From: JAMCRM01 sp041685075 | Lineage (GTDB): Bacteria; Acidobacteriota; Terriglobia; Bryobacterales; Bryobacteraceae | Assembly (NCBI GenBank): GCA_041685075.1 | Contig: JAWLGN010000236.1 | Location: 1-8,442, forward strand | Length of the DNA: 8,442 bases | Direction: 5' to 3' | In this document: piece after piece, positions 1-6,115 of the stretch | How positions within the stretch are numbered: the first letter of the stretch is position 1 | Layout of the letters: every line of letters starts with the position of its first letter | Position numbers and translations under genes: made by a program | The notes under the pieces: generated by a model | Seen by the model: only the letters and a program-made list of their open reading frames with translations | Database searches by the model: none | Told to the model about the DNA's origin: nothing

Positions 1-4
1 CCGC

Positions 5-802
5 CTACAGCACCGTCGGCTCAAGTTGGAGCAGCTCCTGAAATTCCGGCATCTCCTGCATGGCGGCGAATTCGGGGTCCTCCACCAGCCGCTGCCGCTC
101 CCGGAAGCCCTCCTCGAGCGCCTTCCGGATGTACAGCAGGGCGCGGTCGAAGACGCCCGCCGCCGCGTAGGTCTTGGCCAGGTAGAAGTGGAACCTGGCG
201 CGCTCCTGGACGCTCCGCTCCTGCAACAGCACCCCGTAGCTCCCCCGGTGTTCGAACACCTCCGGGTCGAGCGCCAGCGCCTGCTGGTAAGCGGCGAAGG
301 CGTCTTTGTACTTCTTGCGCGCGAACAGCGCCGTGCCCAGGTTGCTATAGATAGAGGCCGATTCGGGCGCCAGCTTGAGCGCCTTCTTGTACTGCCTGAT
401 GGCCCGGCGGTAGCTCTTCTTGGCGTAGTGCACCGTGCCCAGGTTGTTGATGGCCTCGGAATATTTCGAGTTCAGCTTGATGGCGCGCTCGTAGTGCCGC
501 TTGGCATTGTCCAGTTGGGTCAACTGGTGGTAGGCGATGCCGATCTTGTTCTGGATGATCGGCGACTCCAGCCCTGCCTGCCGGTAGGTCTCGATGGCCT
601 CCCGGTACATTCTCCGCGCCATGTAGATATCGCCGCGGCGCTCCGGGCTGAGCGTCGCGGCGGGCTCCGGCGGAGGTGCTTCGAGGCCGCCGGGGCGGAC
701 GGGCAACGAAGGCTGCTGGATGGAAGACTGTTGGGATTGGGCGAACAAACCACCGGCGGCCGCAATCACCGCCAGGTACGAGACGACGGCTCGGGAAACC
801 AT
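5..802 (-). CDS. Exported TPR-repeat protein
   Basis: Predicted exported protein of 265 residues built from tetratricopeptide repeats, which usually act as protein-docking scaffolds; its partner is not known. Residues 1-21 look like a Sec signal peptide (short basic start, hydrophobic AVVSYLAVIAAAGGLF, likely cut after FA). A Pro/Gln/Ser-rich linker follows (22-50). Then come about four consecutive 34-residue TPRs (about 52-81, 82-115, 116-149, 150-183), with the typical NLGT...Y..A...Y..AL.L.P pattern clearest in the third and fourth, and a fifth degenerate one (about 203-235). The start is chosen at ATG 802 because an AAGGAGG ribosome site sits 6 nt upstream and the signal peptide begins there; an in-frame ATG 15 codons earlier lacks both. 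The gene lies 51 nt downstream of the PBP gene on the same strand, so co-transcription and an envelope role are plausible. The stop codon is 5 nt from the window edge. TPR identity is firm; function is inferred. Confidence 0.9.
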   Translation of the reverse strand: MVSRAVVSYLAVIAAAGGLFAQSQQSSIQQPSLPVRPGGLEAPPPEPAATLSPERRGDIYMARRMYREAIETYRQAGLESPIIQNKIGIAYHQLTQLDNAKRHYERAIKLNSKYSEAINNLGTVHYAKKSYRRAIRQYKKALKLAPESASIYSNLGTALFARKKYKDAFAAYQQALALDPEVFEHRGSYGVLLQERSVQERARFHFYLAKTYAAAGVFDRALLYIRKALEEGFRERQRLVEDPEFAAMQEMPEFQELLQLEPTVL

Positions 803-808
803 GGACGG

Positions 809-815
809 CCTCCTT
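809..815 (-). promoter_or_regulatory. Strong Shine-Dalgarno of the TPR gene
   Basis: Read on the minus strand this is AAGGAGG, 6 nt before ATG 802. It is the best ribosome-binding site in the window and fixes the start of the TPR gene 45 nt inside the longest open frame. Confidence 0.8.
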
Positions 816-853
816 GGGATGTGCCCGCGGCAGCCGCTAGGACACATTCACTG

Positions 854-3394
854 CTATTTAAACACACCCCAGAGGCGCCGGAAGAATCCCTTCCGGGGCT
901 TCTTCTCTTCCTCGGCGGCAGCCGGCGCGGGGGGGGGCTGAGCCTCGATCTGCCGGCGCTGGGCAATGGCCGCGGGAGCCGCGCCCGCACGTACCGGCGC
1001 CTCCAGCGCGGGCGGCGGCTCGATGGCTCGCGGCGTGGTGTCCCACCCCGCCACGTGCGTCACCGATTGCCCCCCGTGCAGCGGGCAGGTGCCCACCGGC
1101 TGCGTCCCCGCGATGTAGACCTCGGTGCGGGCCTGCGGGCAGTATGGCGTCGCCGGCATTCCCGAGACCGGGTCGATGTCGATGGTCACGATACCGTCGG
1201 GCGCCTGGAACGGCCTGGCGTTGCGGTACGGCCGGAACTGGTGGGCCCGCTTCATGAACTCGGTCCAGATCGGCAGCGCCGAGCGCGCCCCTTCCAGGTG
1301 CAGCTCCCGGTTATCGTCGAACCCCACCCACACCACGCAGATCAGCTCGGAGGTATAGCCCGCGAACCAGCCGTCGTGGGACGTGCCGGTCTTCCCCGCC
1401 GCCGGGAGGGTGAATCCGCGCGCCCGCACGCCCGCGCCGGTCCCCGAGCGCATCACCTCCTCCATCAGGTTGGTCATCAGGTAAGCCACCCTGGGATCCA
1501 GCGCGCGCCGCGCCTCGGGACGATGGACGTAAATCGGCCCGCCGTTCTGCGCCCGCACCATGGAGATGAAGTTCGGCTTGACGTACAGGCCCTCGTTGGA
1601 GAAAACCGTGTAGGCCCCGGCCATCTCCAGCGGCGTCACCTCGTAAGCCCCCAGCGCCACCGCCGGGGTGGGGTTGATGGCGTAGTTCAAACCCGCCCGC
1701 CGCGAAACGTCCACCACGCGGTCGTATCCCACCGCCTCCGCCAGCTTCACCGTGGGAATGTTGATGGATTTTGCCAGCGCCTGCCGCACCGTCACGGTGC
1801 CGTTGAACTGGAACCGGTAGTTGTTCGGCTCATAGGGCTTGCCGTCGTACCAGAAGGTGGTCGGCTCATCCACTACGGTGGTGCCCGCGGTCACGATGCG
1901 CGGCCCCCCGGCAACCGCGGTCTCGAGCGCCGCGGCGAACACGAAGGGCTTGAAGATCGAACCCGGCTGCCGCCGCGCCTGCACCCGGTTGAGCTGGCTG
2001 ATCCCGTAGTTGCGCCCCCCGATCAGCGCCTTCACCTGCCCGGTGTGCGCGTCCAGGGCCACCAGCGCCACCTGCGGATCCGGGATCTTCTTATTCCGGA
2101 AGCGCCGCTGTTTCTTGATCTGCTCGTCGATGAGCGGCATCCCCAGCCGCACCGCCTCCAGCGCCGCCTTCTGCAGGTCCATATCGAGCGTGGTGTAAAC
2201 CCGGAAGGAGTTCGACTGGAAGTCGAGGTCCTGGAAGGTGCTCTGCAGCGTCTCGTTCACCAGGTCCACGAAGTAGGGCGCGTTCACCGACCGGTTGGCC
2301 CCCTGGGCCACGTTCAGCGGCGAAGCCACCGCCTTGTCGTACTCCTCCTGGCTGATGTGGCCGTTCTGCCGCATCAGCCCCAGGATGACGTTGCGCCGCT
2401 CGCGCGTGCGTTCCGGATTGCGGAAGGGGTCATAAACCGAAGGCAACTGGATCATGCCCGCCAGCGTAGCTGCCTCCGGCAACGTCAACTGCCGGATGTC
2501 CTTGCCGAACACGACCTCCGAGGCTTCCCCGAATCCGTGAATGGCGAACCCCCCGCGCCATCCCAGGTAGATGTGGTTGCAGTAGTATTCGAAAATCTCT
2601 TCCTTGGAGAGCTTCTGCTCCAGTTGCAGGGTGATGATGGCCTCGGCCGCCTTGCGGCGGAAACTCTTCTTGGGGTTCAGCCAGAAGCCCCTCGCCAGTT
2701 GCTGGCTCAGAGTGGAAGCGCCCTGCGCCTTGCGCTGCTCCCGGATATCCAGGTAAATGGCTTTCGCCAGCCGGATGGGATCGAAGCCGGCGTGCTGGAA
2801 GAAGCGCTTGTCCTCCGCCGAGGTGACCGCCTGAACCACCACCGGCGGGATGTCGGCGAAACGCACCAGCCGGCGCTTCTCGCGGTTGCGGTCGAACAGG
2901 TTGGTAATGAGCTGCGGTTCCAGTTGAAACTGGCTGCGCGAGGTGTTATCCGCCAGCGAGACGATCTGGGAGATGCGCCCGTCGCGAAACTTGATCACGC
3001 CCGGTTCGTTCTGGTCGAAGTAGGAATCCGGACCGGGGAAGATCTCCAGCGCATCCGGCCGAAGATTGAAGTGGCCGATCGGGTTGGCGCGCGATTCCGT
3101 ATACCCCGCGCGGCGCAGGTCCGCCAGGATCTCTTCCGGAGTGACGGCATCCCCTACGCTCATCGTCTCCGGAGCGGCGAAGATCTTCGAGGTGCGGGCA
3201 AACGGGCCCGCGCTCAACTTCTGGTCGATCAGCCGCGAGTACTTGGCGTAGTAATACGTGAAGACCCCCAGCCCCGCCACCGTGACCAGCGCCGCCGAAG
3301 CGAGCAGTACGGTTCCCAGGCGCCCGAAGAAAAATCCCGTCAGCCGGGTGTTGGACCGGACCCGGACCTTCACCTTTTTCCTGTTCTCAGGCAC
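854..3394 (-). CDS. Class A penicillin-binding protein (PBP1b-like), peptidoglycan glycosyltransferase/transpeptidase
   Basis: Bifunctional peptidoglycan synthase of 846 residues: it polymerises lipid II glycan chains and cross-links stem peptides on the outer face of the inner membrane. Layout: short basic cytoplasmic tail (1-19), one membrane helix (about 20-48), a UB2H-like segment as in PBP1b (about 53-120), GT51 glycosyltransferase (about 170-350), transpeptidase (about 395-715). GT51 motifs are intact: SAEDKRFFQHAGFD with catalytic Glu194, GASTLSQQL at 225-233, and RRKAAEAI with the second Glu at 251. The transpeptidase has SIFK (nucleophile Ser479), SIN (543-545) and KTGT (668-671), so both activities should be present. 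Past the transpeptidase lie a Cys752/Cys770 pair, a Pro/Ala-rich stretch and a very basic tail ending FFRRLWGVFK. The start is GTG 3394 with only a weak GAG-type ribosome site; a few codons either way are possible. The 144-residue membrane-protein gene lies 88 nt upstream and the TPR gene 51 nt downstream. Family assignment is secure; the PBP1b subtype rests on the UB2H-like segment. Confidence 0.96.
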   Translation of the reverse strand: MPENRKKVKVRVRSNTRLTGFFFGRLGTVLLASAALVTVAGLGVFTYYYAKYSRLIDQKLSAGPFARTSKIFAAPETMSVGDAVTPEEILADLRRAGYTESRANPIGHFNLRPDALEIFPGPDSYFDQNEPGVIKFRDGRISQIVSLADNTSRSQFQLEPQLITNLFDRNREKRRLVRFADIPPVVVQAVTSAEDKRFFQHAGFDPIRLAKAIYLDIREQRKAQGASTLSQQLARGFWLNPKKSFRRKAAEAIITLQLEQKLSKEEIFEYYCNHIYLGWRGGFAIHGFGEASEVVFGKDIRQLTLPEAATLAGMIQLPSVYDPFRNPERTRERRNVILGLMRQNGHISQEEYDKAVASPLNVAQGANRSVNAPYFVDLVNETLQSTFQDLDFQSNSFRVYTTLDMDLQKAALEAVRLGMPLIDEQIKKQRRFRNKKIPDPQVALVALDAHTGQVKALIGGRNYGISQLNRVQARRQPGSIFKPFVFAAALETAVAGGPRIVTAGTTVVDEPTTFWYDGKPYEPNNYRFQFNGTVTVRQALAKSINIPTVKLAEAVGYDRVVDVSRRAGLNYAINPTPAVALGAYEVTPLEMAGAYTVFSNEGLYVKPNFISMVRAQNGGPIYVHRPEARRALDPRVAYLMTNLMEEVMRSGTGAGVRARGFTLPAAGKTGTSHDGWFAGYTSELICVVWVGFDDNRELHLEGARSALPIWTEFMKRAHQFRPYRNARPFQAPDGIVTIDIDPVSGMPATPYCPQARTEVYIAGTQPVGTCPLHGGQSVTHVAGWDTTPRAIEPPPALEAPVRAGAAPAAIAQRRQIEAQPPPAPAAAEEEKKPRKGFFRRLWGVFK

Positions 3395-3467
3395 TGTCTT
3401 AATTTTCTCACGTATTTGCCGCCGCGCCAGCGCCCCGCCGGCTTGGTGCCCGCCGCGGCGCGCTCGC

Positions 3468-3482
3468 GCCCGGCCCCCGGGC
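3468..3482 (-). other. Short GC hairpin after the 144-residue membrane-protein gene
   Basis: A perfect inverted repeat, GCCCGG-3 nt-CCGGGC, begins directly after the TAA stop of the small membrane-protein gene. No T-run follows on the minus strand, so it is not a standard intrinsic terminator. It could weaken read-through or stabilise an mRNA end before the PBP gene. The rest of the 88-nt spacer (3395-3482) is very GC-rich, with the 10-bp palindrome CGCCGCGGCG at 3451-3460, and turns AT-rich only in the last 26 nt before the PBP start. Confidence 0.3.
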
Positions 3483-3917
3483 TTACCTCACGCCCGCGCT
3501 GGGCCGGAAATGCAGGTCCACGGTGTAGACGGGCAGATCCACCCGCACCACGTACCGGATATCGATCCGCAAACCTGCCGGCGACCGCTTGATTTGCACG
3601 TTGCTTGCCTTTACCGGAAGTCCCAGCGCTGCAGCCTCTTGGAGGACAAAGGTGCGCAGCAGTTCGTCCGGTTTCTGCACGTTTTCCACGCTGCGTGTAA
3701 TTTCCTCCACATATTGCCGGAGTTGCAGATTGCGGAAATAGATGGGCGCCAGGCGGGCCCCGAAATACCCCAGAATGGCCAGTACCACCGCCGCGGCGGC
3801 GATCCGCCAGCGCGGCAACCTCCTCGGCGAGCTGTCCGGCGCCTTTACCGCTGCCGGTCCGTCTCCCTGCTGCTCGTTGCGCAAAGTTCCTCCCACAGGT
3901 CGTTGTGGGGTTTCCAT
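3483..3917 (-). CDS. Small single-pass membrane protein, function unknown
   Basis: Protein of 144 residues that I cannot assign to a named function. The first 38 residues are polar, rich in Pro/Gly/Arg and probably disordered. One membrane helix covers about 38-55 (IAAAAVVLAILGYFGARL). The remaining 85 residues would be outside the membrane and look folded: a helical part (about 63-100) and a beta-like end with alternating hydrophobics (RIDIRYVVRVDLPVYTVDLHF). This helix-plus-small-domain layout recalls the DUF4845-type proteins of acidobacteria and proteobacteria, but that is memory, not a search. ATG 3917 has GGAAG 7 nt upstream inside the preceding gene, and the reading frames overlap by 73 nt, which suggests translational coupling. 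A later TTG (codon 12), just after GGGAGGA, is an alternative start with too short a spacing. Confidence 0.78.
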   Translation of the reverse strand: METPQRPVGGTLRNEQQGDGPAAVKAPDSSPRRLPRWRIAAAAVVLAILGYFGARLAPIYFRNLQLRQYVEEITRSVENVQKPDELLRTFVLQEAAALGLPVKASNVQIKRSPAGLRIDIRYVVRVDLPVYTVDLHFRPSAGVR

Positions 3918-4282
3918 TCAGCGTCTTCCGCGCCGGCGATTTGCAGTTCCGGTTCCGTCAGGGTGCCGTGGCCGTAAGGGCAGATGTACTCGGTGCCGGG
4001 GCGCCCTATGGTCAGCAGCCGGCTCCACGAACCAATCCTCACCGGCATGCGCAGCCGCCGTGCGCAGACCCGGCAACGGTATCGCTGGTCCAGCAGGCAG
4101 AGGTAAAATACGCCGCAGCACAATAGAAACCACAGCCCCGCCAGGAGCGTGTAGCCCAGGTCGAAGCCGAGCCGGGGAAGAACCGGGTGAGTGGGCCACC
4201 AGGTGTTCAGCGCCCCGAGCAGACTGAACATCACCACCCCGCAGACGCCGATCTTTGCGGCGAACCATGCCCCATAGCGCAT
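3845..4282 (-). CDS. Small membrane protein with zinc-ribbon-like Cys/His motif, function unknown
   Basis: Protein of 145 residues with two predicted membrane helices (about 7-27 and 41-64), joined by a short loop containing NTWWPTHP. After the second helix comes a compact candidate zinc site: Cys70-x2-Cys73, then Cys101-Pro-Tyr-Gly-His105 about 28 residues on, in the context YRCRVCARRL...TEYICPYGHGTL. This looks like a rubredoxin-knuckle or zinc-ribbon fold with a His as the fourth ligand. The end (109-145) is acidic and polar. Helix charge suggests the metal domain is cytoplasmic, but topology is not certain. Upstream is the proline dehydrogenase gene (63-nt gap); its own end overlaps the start of the next membrane protein by 73 nt, so the two are probably made together. 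The ribosome site before ATG 4282 is weak. No function is claimed; both coding frames look real because each has a coherent membrane helix and ordered domain. Confidence 0.78.
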   Translation of the reverse strand: MRYGAWFAAKIGVCGVVMFSLLGALNTWWPTHPVLPRLGFDLGYTLLAGLWFLLCCGVFYLCLLDQRYRCRVCARRLRMPVRIGSWSRLLTIGRPGTEYICPYGHGTLTEPELQIAGAEDAEWKPHNDLWEELCATSSRETDRQR

Positions 4283-4345
4283 ACTGCTTTGACGCTGATC
4301 CCCTGATTTAGTTTCTCGCCCGCGAACCGCCCGCGCAACCGGGGT

Positions 4346-5254
4346 TCAGCCGCGCCACAAGTTCCGCAGCAAAAACAGCAGGTTGGCCGGCCGCTCGGCC
4401 AGCCGCCGCATGAAGTACGGATACCACGCCCGGCCGAACGGCACGTACAGCCGGACCTTGTATCCCTCGGCGGCCAGTTTCCGCTGGAGGTCTCGCCGGA
4501 TGCCGTAGAGCATCTGGAACTCGAACGCGTCGGAGGGAACGCCGTTCGCGGCGGCGAATTCGCGCGTGCCGGCGATCATCTTTTCATCGTGGGTGGCGAT
4601 GGCCGGGTAGGCGCCGCGCGCCACCAGCATCCGCATCAGCTCCAGGAAGTTCCTGTCCACCTCGGCTTTGCGCCGGAAGGCCACCTCCGGCGGTTCGAGG
4701 TAGGCGCCCTTGCACAGCCGCACCCGGATACCCCCCTCGCAGAGCCGCTCCACGTCCTCCCGGCTGCGGTACAGATAGGCTTGGATGACCGTTCCCACGC
4801 TGCCGTAGCGCGCGTGCAGTTCCGTGGTGAGCGCCAGGGTGCGGTCGGTATAGGCGCTGGATTCCATATCCAGCCGGACGAAGTTATCCAGCGTAGCGGC
4901 CCGCCGCACAAGCTGCTCGACATTCGCCCGGCATTCCGTCTCCGAAACATCCATCCCGAACTGTGTCGGCTTGATGGAAACGTTGGCGTCCAGGCCCTGC
5001 CGCGCAATCTCCTCGAGCAGCTCCAGGTAGACCTCGCGCGAGGCCGCCGCCTCGGGCGTCGAAGCGCAGTGCTCACCCAGGTAAGCGAAGGTCACGGCGA
5101 GGCCCTGCCGGTTGATGCGCCGCCCCGCTTCGAGCGCGCCCGCCAGGTCCGTCCCGGCGATGAAGCGCGAGGCCATCCGCACGGCCGGCGGCCAGGTCTC
5201 TATCCACCTCCGAAGCCGCTTGCTCCGCGAGAGGAACAAAAGCAGGCTGCGCAC
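4346..5254 (-). CDS. Proline dehydrogenase (monofunctional, FAD-dependent)
   Basis: Oxidises L-proline to 1-pyrroline-5-carboxylate and passes electrons through FAD to the quinone pool; first step of proline use as carbon and nitrogen source. Counted from GTG 5254 the protein has 302 residues, about the size of Thermus-type stand-alone enzymes. Family motifs along the barrel: AYLGEH (57-62), SIKPTQFGMD (93-102), VRLDMESSAYTD (126-137), VIQAYLYRS (156-164), VRLCKGAYLEPPEVAF (178-193, substrate/FAD-site Lys182), ATHDEKMI (220-227), FEFQMLYG (244-251), and the C-terminal YVPFG...YFMRRLAERPANL with the Arg pair that grips the proline carboxylate. The frame is open for 54 more codons upstream, but those lie in a GC-repeat region, read as Gly/Arg/Ala-rich sequence and have no family counterpart, so the start is placed at GTG 5254 (TTG 5260 is possible). 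No pyrroline-5-carboxylate dehydrogenase is nearby. Confidence 0.93.
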   Translation of the reverse strand: MRSLLLFLSRSKRLRRWIETWPPAVRMASRFIAGTDLAGALEAGRRINRQGLAVTFAYLGEHCASTPEAAASREVYLELLEEIARQGLDANVSIKPTQFGMDVSETECRANVEQLVRRAATLDNFVRLDMESSAYTDRTLALTTELHARYGSVGTVIQAYLYRSREDVERLCEGGIRVRLCKGAYLEPPEVAFRRKAEVDRNFLELMRMLVARGAYPAIATHDEKMIAGTREFAAANGVPSDAFEFQMLYGIRRDLQRKLAAEGYKVRLYVPFGRAWYPYFMRRLAERPANLLFLLRNLWRG

Positions 5255-5260
5255 GTTCAA

Positions 5261-5266
5261 ATGGTA
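5261..5266 (-). promoter_or_regulatory. Possible -10 element for the proline dehydrogenase gene
   Basis: On the minus strand the hexamer TACCAT lies 6 nt before GTG 5254, and no ribosome-binding site is visible between them. If used as a -10 box, transcription would begin at or next to the start codon, giving a leaderless message. No convincing -35 box is seen in the GC-rich sequence upstream. Tentative. Confidence 0.3.
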
Positions 5267-5309
5267 GCGAACCGCCGCGCGCCCTGCGCCCGCCGGGAGT
5301 GCCTCGCCG

Positions 5310-5426
5310 CACACCCGCCGCACCCGCTGGCGCGCCACGCGGCCACACCCGCGGCCTCCGGCCGCACCTGTCGCCGCCACGCGGTTGCACCCGCAGGCGC
5401 CCCACACCCGCCGCACCCGCTGGCGC
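5310..5426. repeat. GC-rich CACCCGC repeat cluster with a 24-bp direct repeat
   Basis: The 183-bp gap between the divergent proline dehydrogenase and ConA-like genes holds six copies of CACCCGC on the plus strand (starting at 5312, 5321, 5346, 5388, 5405, 5414) and one inverted copy, GCGGGTG, at 5450. An exact 24-bp direct repeat occupies 5310-5333 and 5403-5426, 93 bp apart. A looser pair sharing CGCCACGCGG and CACCCGC lies at 5333-5354 and 5374-5395, 41 bp apart. Spacing is irregular, so this is not a CRISPR array or a simple tandem repeat. It may be a decayed GC-rich repeat, a set of regulator sites, or a dispersed genomic repeat. Confidence 0.75.
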
Positions 5427-5437
5427 TTCCCGCATAA

Positions 5438-6109
5438 ATGGTGTTACAAGCGGGTGTGAAGGCGCTTTCCTGGTTACTGGCGCTGCTGATGGCGCCCACC
5501 CCTACCGAAATCGCCACCTTCGATACCGCGATCTACGGGAAAACGCCCGCCGGCTGGATGGGCGGGGCGGCGCGGCCGGGCGACGCTGCCTCCTGGAAGG
5601 TTATCAAGGACCCCACCGCTCCCAGCCAGCCCTACGTCCTGGCGCACGTGCCGTCAGGCGGCCCCGCCGGTCCACGCCCCGCCATCCTGGAGGACCACCC
5701 GTGCAGCGACGGCGAAATCATCGTCCGCTTCAAGGCGCTCAGCCGCGACGCCGAACCGCAGGCGGGCCTGGTGTGGCGCTATCGCGACCCCGGCAACTAT
5801 TACTACGTCCGCGCCAATGCCGCCAACCGCAACGTCATCCTGTACCGCGTCTCCGGCGGCAAATCCATTCCGCTGGCGCCCCGCGGCCGCGCCTCCCACG
5901 ACTACACCGTGCCGCACCACGTCTTCCCGGATAGCTGGACCATTCTGAAGGTGGTCTTCAGCGGCCCCCGCATGAGCGTTTACTACAACCACCGCCGCAT
6001 CCTCCAGGTGGAGGACGCGCACTTCACCGGGTCGGGCCGGGTGGGGGTCTGGACGCGCGCCTCGAGCGCCGCCCATTTCGACGATTTCAAGCTGTTCGCG
6101 CGCCGCTGA
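5438..6109 (+). CDS. Secreted ConA-like (DUF1080/LamG-type) domain protein
   Basis: Predicted exported protein of 223 residues with a single concanavalin-like beta-sandwich, the fold of the DUF1080 / 3-keto-disaccharide hydrolase and LamG families common in polysaccharide-degrading soil bacteria. Residues 7-20 form a short hydrophobic signal-like segment (KALSWLLALLM). The sandwich spans about 26-221, with typical strand motifs GEIIVRFKALS (92-102), AGLVWRYRDPGNYYYVRAN (109-127), WTILKVVFSG and YYNHRRILQVED (182-193), and the ending GRVGVWTRASSAAHFDDFKLF. It may bind or cleave a glycan; I see no motif that settles catalysis. The start is uncertain: ATG 5438 has no ribosome site, and GTG 5456, seven codons in, gives a tidier signal peptide and lies 5 nt after a TACAAG -10-like hexamer. 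It is transcribed alone, away from proline dehydrogenase and towards the isomerase gene, whose stop is 6 nt away. Confidence 0.85.
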   Translation: MVLQAGVKALSWLLALLMAPTPTEIATFDTAIYGKTPAGWMGGAARPGDAASWKVIKDPTAPSQPYVLAHVPSGGPAGPRPAILEDHPCSDGEIIVRFKALSRDAEPQAGLVWRYRDPGNYYYVRANAANRNVILYRVSGGKSIPLAPRGRASHDYTVPHHVFPDSWTILKVVFSGPRMSVYYNHRRILQVEDAHFTGSGRVGVWTRASSAAHFDDFKLFARR

Positions 6110-6115
6110 GCCGGT

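Noticed and set aside
225..233. GAST instead of GGST in the PBP glycosyltransferase motif (residues 225-233) as an anomaly.
   Set aside because: GAST is also found in ordinary class A PBPs such as E. coli PBP1a, so it is not unusual. Positions given are residue numbers.
803..847. A 15-codon upstream extension of the TPR protein.
   Set aside because: The strong ribosome site and the signal peptide both point to ATG 802.
26..3592. An open frame of 1188 codons on the plus strand.
   Set aside because: It lies antisense to the TPR, PBP and small membrane-protein genes, whose motifs are complete. The translation is rich in Arg, His, Leu and Val with no domain; it is a by-product of G/C-biased third positions.
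5255..5416. A 54-codon upstream extension of proline dehydrogenase.
   Set aside because: It falls in the GC-repeat region, is Gly/Arg/Ala-rich, matches no family sequence and would make the protein longer than known stand-alone enzymes.
5310..5426. CRISPR array.
   Set aside because: Repeat spacing is irregular (93, 41 and 9-42 nt), spacers are not of uniform length and no cas gene is present.
5299..5934. A 211-codon plus-strand frame across the repeats and the ConA-like gene.
   Set aside because: It is Pro/Arg-rich and out of frame with the coherent ConA-like protein; a GC artefact.
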